Source: Deinandra increscens subsp. villosa (taxonomy: Eukaryota; Streptophyta; Magnoliopsida; Asterales; Asteraceae). Taken from it: 64,000 bases of DNA. The position numbers were made by a program, and so were the translations under genes. Below, piece by piece: positions 58,985 through 64,000 of the stretch. The notes below the pieces were generated by a model. That model was not told the origin of the DNA. It ran no database searches and saw only the letters and a list, made by a program, of their open reading frames with translations. The first letter of the stretch is position 1; the number at the start of each line of letters is the position of its first letter. Location of the stretch: NCBI GenBank assembly GCA_039602395.1, contig JBCNJP010000027.1, forward strand, positions 37,891,841 through 37,955,840, written 5' to 3'.

Positions 58985-59475
58985 TAAGTTTAGATATATG
59001 TTGTTGTATATGTGCAACACAATTAAGTTGCATATATGCAACACGGGAGTGACGGGGGTGGTTTGGGTGCGGGTTAGGGGTTATATATATGCAATACTAT
59101 TATGATTTATATATGCAACACGGTGGGTGGGGGGTGGAGGGTTGCGTGTGGGGGGGGGGGTACGGGTTGGGAATTGTATATACGCAACACACTTATGTTG
59201 CATATATGCAACACGGGTGTGGGGTGGGGTTAGGGTTATATGTATGCAATAGAATTATGTTGCATATATGCAACACGAGGGGGGTGGGGGGGGGGGCTGG
59301 GGTGCGGGTTAGGGGTTATATATATGAAATATAATTATGTTGCATATATGCAACACGGGGGGGGGGGGGGGAGTTGGGGTGGCTGGGGGAGTTAGGGCTT
59401 ATATATATGCAATAAAATTATATTGCATATATGCAACACAAGGGGGGGGGGGGATATGAGGGGGTGTTGTATTGT
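58985..59475. repeat. palindrome plus G-run higher-order repeat
   Basis: The TTGCATATATGCAACAC palindrome of 57728-58210 returns five to six times. Now it alternates with G-runs (7 to 13 G) and GGGTTAGGGGTTATATATATGCAAT spacers, with a period of about 80-90 bp. G-runs are on the plus strand and are potential quadruplex formers. The ORF at 59089-59334 is repeat translation. Confidence 0.85.
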
Positions 59476-59606
59476 AAATATATGAAACATGGGGGGAGGG
59501 TGGTAGTGATAATATTAAAAATTAAATATTAAATTACTTTATTAACCTTCATTTAAGTGGTTTTTAGGTTTTTAGGCTAAGAAGTGGTTTTCACATGATC
59601 TTTACC

Positions 59607-59611
<5 letters not shown>

Positions 59612-59670
<59 letters not shown>

Positions 59671-59673
59671 ATT
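59612..59673. repeat. (TA)n tract, right border of element C
   Basis: TA dinucleotides with a single TT interruption near 59660; the fourth of the (TA)n borders. Confidence 0.95.
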
Positions 59674-61345
59674 ACAAATTACAACTTATTTTGTGAGGGG
59701 AGTGACTGTGTAGTTTACGACCAATAAAAATATTACAAGTTAATTTTATAACAAATCATCATGTTTTGCAAACAAATTTCAATTAACTTTTTTAAGATTA
59801 CATCACACCTGTAGCCTCAAGAAGGTAAGTGTGCAACGTGGCTTATTTTCTGGCCTAACCGTGTACACGGTGACAAATATCTTTTCTAGACTTTTCTAGA
59901 CGTACACGTACTCCACCACTTGACATTTTCTCTGTCATGCGAAGGGTTTTCGTCACCTTTCTTCATTTCTCTCTCTCATGCGAAGGGTTTTCGTCACCAT
60001 TTGAGGTTCTTGATCGGATTTGTGTGGGTGGCTTGGTGGTTCCGTCGCTGTTGTCGATCTCTGTGACGGTGGCCGATTTGGTCGTCGCCTTTGTGAAGGG
60101 GTTGTGTCTGTTTTCTCTTTCCACGCGTCAATGATTCCTCTTTATTCTCTCTTTACACACAGATCTACAAGGGGGCTATTGGGTATGGATGTTTACTGGT
60201 TGTTGCGTGGGTGGTGACGCGAAGTAGCAACGGCGGTGACTCAATAGAGGTGCAGAAGGTGTCCGGTGACTTCTTAATTGGAGGAGCAAGGATGATGACC
60301 GAACTACACACAAAAGGTATAAACATCTTCAAATTGTCGTCAATTTGAAATAGAAATAAACTTTCTGATACAAAACATAAAAGTGAATTTCTTGGTTTTG
60401 GTGTTTAGATGGATTATCTTTGGTTAGGTACAATGCATGTTCGTTTCCTTTTTGATTCATTTCAATTTTCTGTTCCAAATCATGAACTGATCCAAGCTTA
60501 CATTTTATTGTTTTTCTTTTCATTCATTTCAATTTTCTGTATCAAATCATGAACTGATCCAACCTTACATTTTGTTTTAAATGATGTTACTGTTTGGATT
60601 CATGTTTATTTTTAGGCATGAATGTGGCATCGAATACCTTCTCATTGATGCATGTGCTATTTAAGTTCTATGGTGGAAAATATAGAAGTCAATTTGTTTG
60701 TTTAGCTGCATAGTTGGATTTTATTGGGTTAGTTGTGAACGTATGTCTAGATTAATTTTCTTTGATGTGTATGGTTTGTTTGTTTGGTGATTGAAGTTCA
60801 ATTTATGTTCTCTTTGCAGTTTCATTAGTATGGGTTTCGATCTAAGTCTATATGTGTTGCTGTTATTACTCTTGGGATTGTATTGTATGCTTCAATCAAT
60901 AGAAAAATTATTGAAGAAAGTGAACATATGAGTTTCAAAAATTCATTGAAAAACCTTTATCGTTGTTGTATTTTTAAAACAAGTACAGTGGTGCCCAGCT
61001 ACAATTTTAATAAAGTAAATATAAGTAAGATGTATAACAAAGTCTATTTTTGTATAGTTTCGTGTTTAATGTTGTTTTCTAATTCTAATGCCATTTGATC
61101 TATTTTCAAAAAAGTTTAGCTGATTGAGGCCCATACTGTATCCATGTATACTGCTGTTGTGTTTTTGTTTTTATGTTTATGTTTTGGTTGTTATCATTTA
61201 TAGTACTTTCCTGTCTCTTGATTCAGGTGGTGTTGTTGAGGTTGCTTTACAAAAAGGCTGTTGAAACTTGAAAGATTAGTTTTTTAATGTCATTTTCATG
61301 TTTCTTTATTAGTAAATTATAATAGGTTTGTACCTGTTTTACAAG
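59674..61345 (+). other. leader-like region before the RPA-like relic
   Basis: TGTCATGCGAAGGGTTTTCGTCACC occurs at about 59934 and again near 59977 (CTCATGCGAAGGG...). A CG-richer block at 60000-60260 ends CACAAAAGGTATAAAC, a plausible first exon with donor. It may be the 5' part of the Helitron cargo gene. No product is recognised; the ORFs at 59937 and 60020 are shadows of each other. Confidence 0.4.
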
Positions 61346-62790
61346 GTAAGATTTATGTCATTGGAAAAATTCTGGCTATTTCATCCGCAAAGGTTACCGA
61401 ATATGAAGGTAATACAAGAAATAACATTTATTTTCAACAGTACTTATTAAAAACATGGAACCACTAATGAAACTTTACATCTCATGTCTAATCAACCTCA
61501 CATGATTATGTAACAGGCCCGCTTCAGTTATAGTCCACAGATGCTTCAATGACATATATTGATCCACCTCTAAAGAATTTAGAAGAAGTTGCCAACAGGT
61601 ACGGTATCTTTCAATGAGATTTACTTCCAAGAATTTCTTTTATGTTAGAACATAAGTAATATAATCAACCACATACCGGCATTCTGCTATTCAATGTCTT
61701 TTATGAAAGAGGACAATCACTTCACCGGGTATATATTAAATTTTAACTTCATATGTCTTAAATAATATTTTAAGTGATATCTTTGGATTCCATTTATAAT
61801 TAATGCAGTCAACTGCCTTGAACATCAACTCATACAATTCAACCATATTAAAGATGTATTCTTCTTCAATCACATAAGTAGCATACTCTACCTTTGACTC
61901 TCTGCTACATTAAACAACAACTTATTCGTTGTAATCACACGGAAGACATAGAAACTAACATTTTTTTCTTAAATTGTGAAAGGTTTCCATAATGCTAATA
62001 CATTTGTTCTATAATAAGTACAATACTATTTAGTTACAAAATAAAACTTTCATGATATTTATCCACTAACATACAAATACTTTCGGCATACAGTCTCATA
62101 AATGTACAATGAAGCCCGAGTCCAGACTCTGGCCTGCAGCTAACAAAAGGTCGCGCCGAAACAGGTTTTACACTAGCCGACTTGAGGCTCAAAGAACCAG
62201 AGGAACGCAAGGTATGTACACTTTACTCGCACTTTGGAAAGTACCAGAAAATATAGACAGAGTAACATTAAACATCTCTCATGCAACAGAATAAGCTATT
62301 CACATGTGAAGCAACAATGAAAGACTTCGAGGGCTACCATGAATGGTTTTCAGCAAAGTGTCCGCAAACTGACTGCAACAGACTACTGCATGAGGAAATA
62401 CCAGATGATGAAGGGGAACAAAGTGAGACACCTAAACTAATTTCCGAGGAGGCCACCCTGTGCCTATCCCAAATTACCAGCAAGTAACTCTATATTTCAA
62501 TAGGGACGGTAGAAACTACCCAGGGAAACCACTTTTCAATCCAGGAAGTAACATTTTTTGAATTAATAACACATTATATTAACATATCAAAACAGATACC
62601 GTGTCAACGAAATCTTAGTGGATGACACTACAACTCTCCCAGTGGTCATTTTCAATCACACAATGACAACAGCCCTCGACACATCTTGCGGTGATCTGGT
62701 TCTCAAATGCGGCTATGACAACCCAGAGGTTATACCTGACCAGATTCTCTCATTAAGGCGTTTCAAAGAAGTACACACTCAGGATGAAAG
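61346..62790 (+). pseudogene. RPA1-like gene relic in a Helitron, plus strand
   Basis: Exon-like pieces in order: KIYVIGKILAISSAKVTEYE (about 61346-61405); ARFSYSPQMLQ, a stop or frame change, TYIDPPLKNLEEVANR (about 61516-61599); CEATMKDFEGYHEWFSAKCP followed by DCNRLLHEE (about 62296-62395), the zinc-finger part; RYRVNEILVDDTTTLPVVIF and later SLRRFKEVHTQDER (about 62597-62790), the C-terminal OB fold. Most pieces end in GT and are preceded by AG. Replication protein A subunit 1 binds ssDNA; such genes are common Helitron cargo. A stop in the second piece suggests decay. It is not obviously a copy of the genes at 35560-38945. Confidence 0.65.
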
Positions 62791-63250
62791 GTAACACGTC
62801 TGCAGTAGCGAAATGATGCAGTTAATCCCATAAGTATTCCACATTATCACGAGGTATCACACATTAAATACTTAGGCCATACTTATCTATCCATATTACT
62901 TGCATTACTAAAACATAAACAGATGAAAAACATACATCTACTAAGAAAGTAAAGGAGAAGGAAGACTGATCGGATGTCCCTGTTGGTTACCACACTTTAA
63001 ATGAACGTTTTGCAACTGTTTGGTTAACATAACCTATCATAAGGCATAAACTGAAACAGAATGCATGTATTTTGTATAGCATAGGCAGAAGCTATTGGAT
63101 ATAGCAAGCTGCAACATCCTGAATGCCATGGATAGTGAAATCTGTAAACAATGTGTGGCCGAAAACTTTCAACAAACATGAATGAATGAACCTACTTATG
63201 ACAAGGTGGCTATGGAACTACCGAACGGTAAAATTAACCTAAAAAGGGTG
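62791..63250 (+). other. 3' part of the Helitron, no gene recognised
   Basis: AT-rich sequence between the last RPA-like exon and the terminal hairpin. Probably 3' UTR and tail of the element. Confidence 0.4.
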
Positions 63251-63251
63251 G

Positions 63252-63284
63252 CCCGCCGCAGCGCGCGGGCGGGTCACCATCTAA
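63252..63284 (+). mobile_element. Helitron 3' terminus: hairpin and CTAA
   Basis: The stem CCCGC/GCGGG with the loop CGCAGCGC is followed by CGGGTCACCATCTAA; CTAA is at 63281-63284. The same tail GGTCACCATCTAR ends the element at 33932. Orientation agrees with the RPA-like relic upstream. The 5' TC end was not located, so element length is unknown. Confidence 0.7.
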
Positions 63285-63554
63285 GGATCCTGCAAAAACT
63301 CTTTTTTTTTTGCGAAAACCTAAAAACTACCACTAAAACTTCATAACTTTCACATACGTTAATATTTTTCTATAAAACTTGCACCAAAAATCTTAAAATT
63401 CGATTGTCTTTGATACTGGAAAAAAATGATATTTTAAAAAAAAAATATTAGTGCACATGTGCACCATTTTCATTAGTACTACACAAAGATAATTGTCATG
63501 CGAAAAAATATTATTAGTCGTCTTCATACCACTTGGACTATTTCCATATCTCAC

Positions 63555-64000
63555 TCACCACTTGAGGTGAGTACTCATAATCCCTTTTCCTTTTCAAGTT
63601 TTGGGATGTAACATGTATACATTATTCAAGCACGCATTCGTTATTTCTTTTCAAAGTACGCGATTTCATTCTATGTCTATGTGTGATTTCTATGCTATAT
63701 GTTAAACTATGTTGTCGCTATTCGAAGTCTATATTCTAGCATAATCATTAACATACAAGCCTACGGTAACGATAATGGATTCCATTGGACAGACAACCCA
63801 CCTGAATTTGACCTGTTTGGCATTCGGGTAATTGAAACCCAACTCAAGCTTAGCGTAACTTTTGAGTTACGGACACTAGTCATCAAGGTTTGATTATGTA
63901 ATATTTGTTTATTCATACATGCTTGAGTCTACATTTGATATGTGAATCGCTTTTCAAACTACTATATGTATTCTAACCCTATGTTCACTCACCAACTATT
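63555..64000 (+). repeat. start of a Gypsy-type LTR relative of 11190-11640, cut by window end
   Basis: Shares, in order, GAGTAYTCATA, GGRTGTAACATGTAT, ATTAACATAC, GACAACCCAC and TTCACTCACCAACTA with 11190-11640. Identity is patchy, so it is an old or related family member. No coding sequence; the ORF at 63699-63893 is unsupported. Confidence 0.55.

Larger units (their letters stand above)
44108..59611. mobile_element. element C: (TA)n-bounded element with nested insertions
   Basis: The left end GTGGGTTGGGGTAAGGTTCACTTAAAAACC and the inverted right end GTGTGGGTAAAGATCATGTGAAAACC match imperfectly. They share the longer inner block CCTAAAAACCTAAAAACC, so the inverted repeats are about 65 bp. 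A hAT MITE (45330-46019) and an LTR element (46078-56888) are nested inside; without them C is about 4 kb. It carries exon-like pieces (44200-44300, 57180-57330), a LINE relic and a palindromic minisatellite, but no transposase I can recognise. Confidence 0.65.

Overview
This is a window of a nuclear plant genome, very probably a eudicot and most likely Asteraceae. Both host genes are intron-rich with plant GT-AG splice sites. The rest is plant-type repetitive DNA: SIRE-like Ty1/copia, Gypsy-derived LTRs, Helitrons with RPA-like genes, Harbinger, hAT and Mutator-like MITEs, and a tRNA-derived SINE. The family assignment rests on my recollection of similar retrotransposon proteins and is an inference.

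Layout. 1-10453 is the 3' part of a copia element with gag, an intact-looking pol, an extra ORF broken by two frameshifts, and the 3' LTR. It sits in an older Gypsy-type LTR remnant (10454-11887). 11888-17700 is gene-poor: an 810 bp hairpin element with a 10 bp target duplication (12464-13273), a broken Harbinger transposase (15033-15719), a 161 bp tandem repeat beside a Helitron-like hairpin, and a SINE (17401-17655).

17900-26600 is a small gene island. It holds a complete nine-exon UDP-glucose 4-epimerase gene (18104-20738, +) and a complete five-exon membrane RING-H2 E3 ligase gene (24129-26563, -). Between them lie a Tourist-like MITE and a 900 bp Helitron whose two ends can be placed to the base. 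The two genes have no evident functional link.

27700-34230 holds a G-box-rich stretch, a decayed copia fragment, a 500 N assembly gap, and Helitron 3' ends.

34234-59673 is the most interesting part. Four (TA)n tracts separate three consecutive elements, A (34272-43822), B (43879-44056) and C (44108-59611). Each is bounded by imperfect inverted repeats with a common terminal motif. A contains, on the minus strand, a decayed Helitron Rep N-terminal region and two tandem copies of an RPA-like gene, plus a 1.3 kb minisatellite. C contains a hAT MITE, a 10.8 kb LTR element without coding capacity (target duplication ACTCA, tRNA-like modules in both LTRs) and a palindromic, G-run-rich minisatellite.

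59674-64000 carries a second decayed RPA-like gene on the plus strand ending in a Helitron 3' terminus (63284), then the start of another Gypsy-type LTR relative. All coordinates were read by eye; identities and copy numbers are estimates unless a perfect match is stated.
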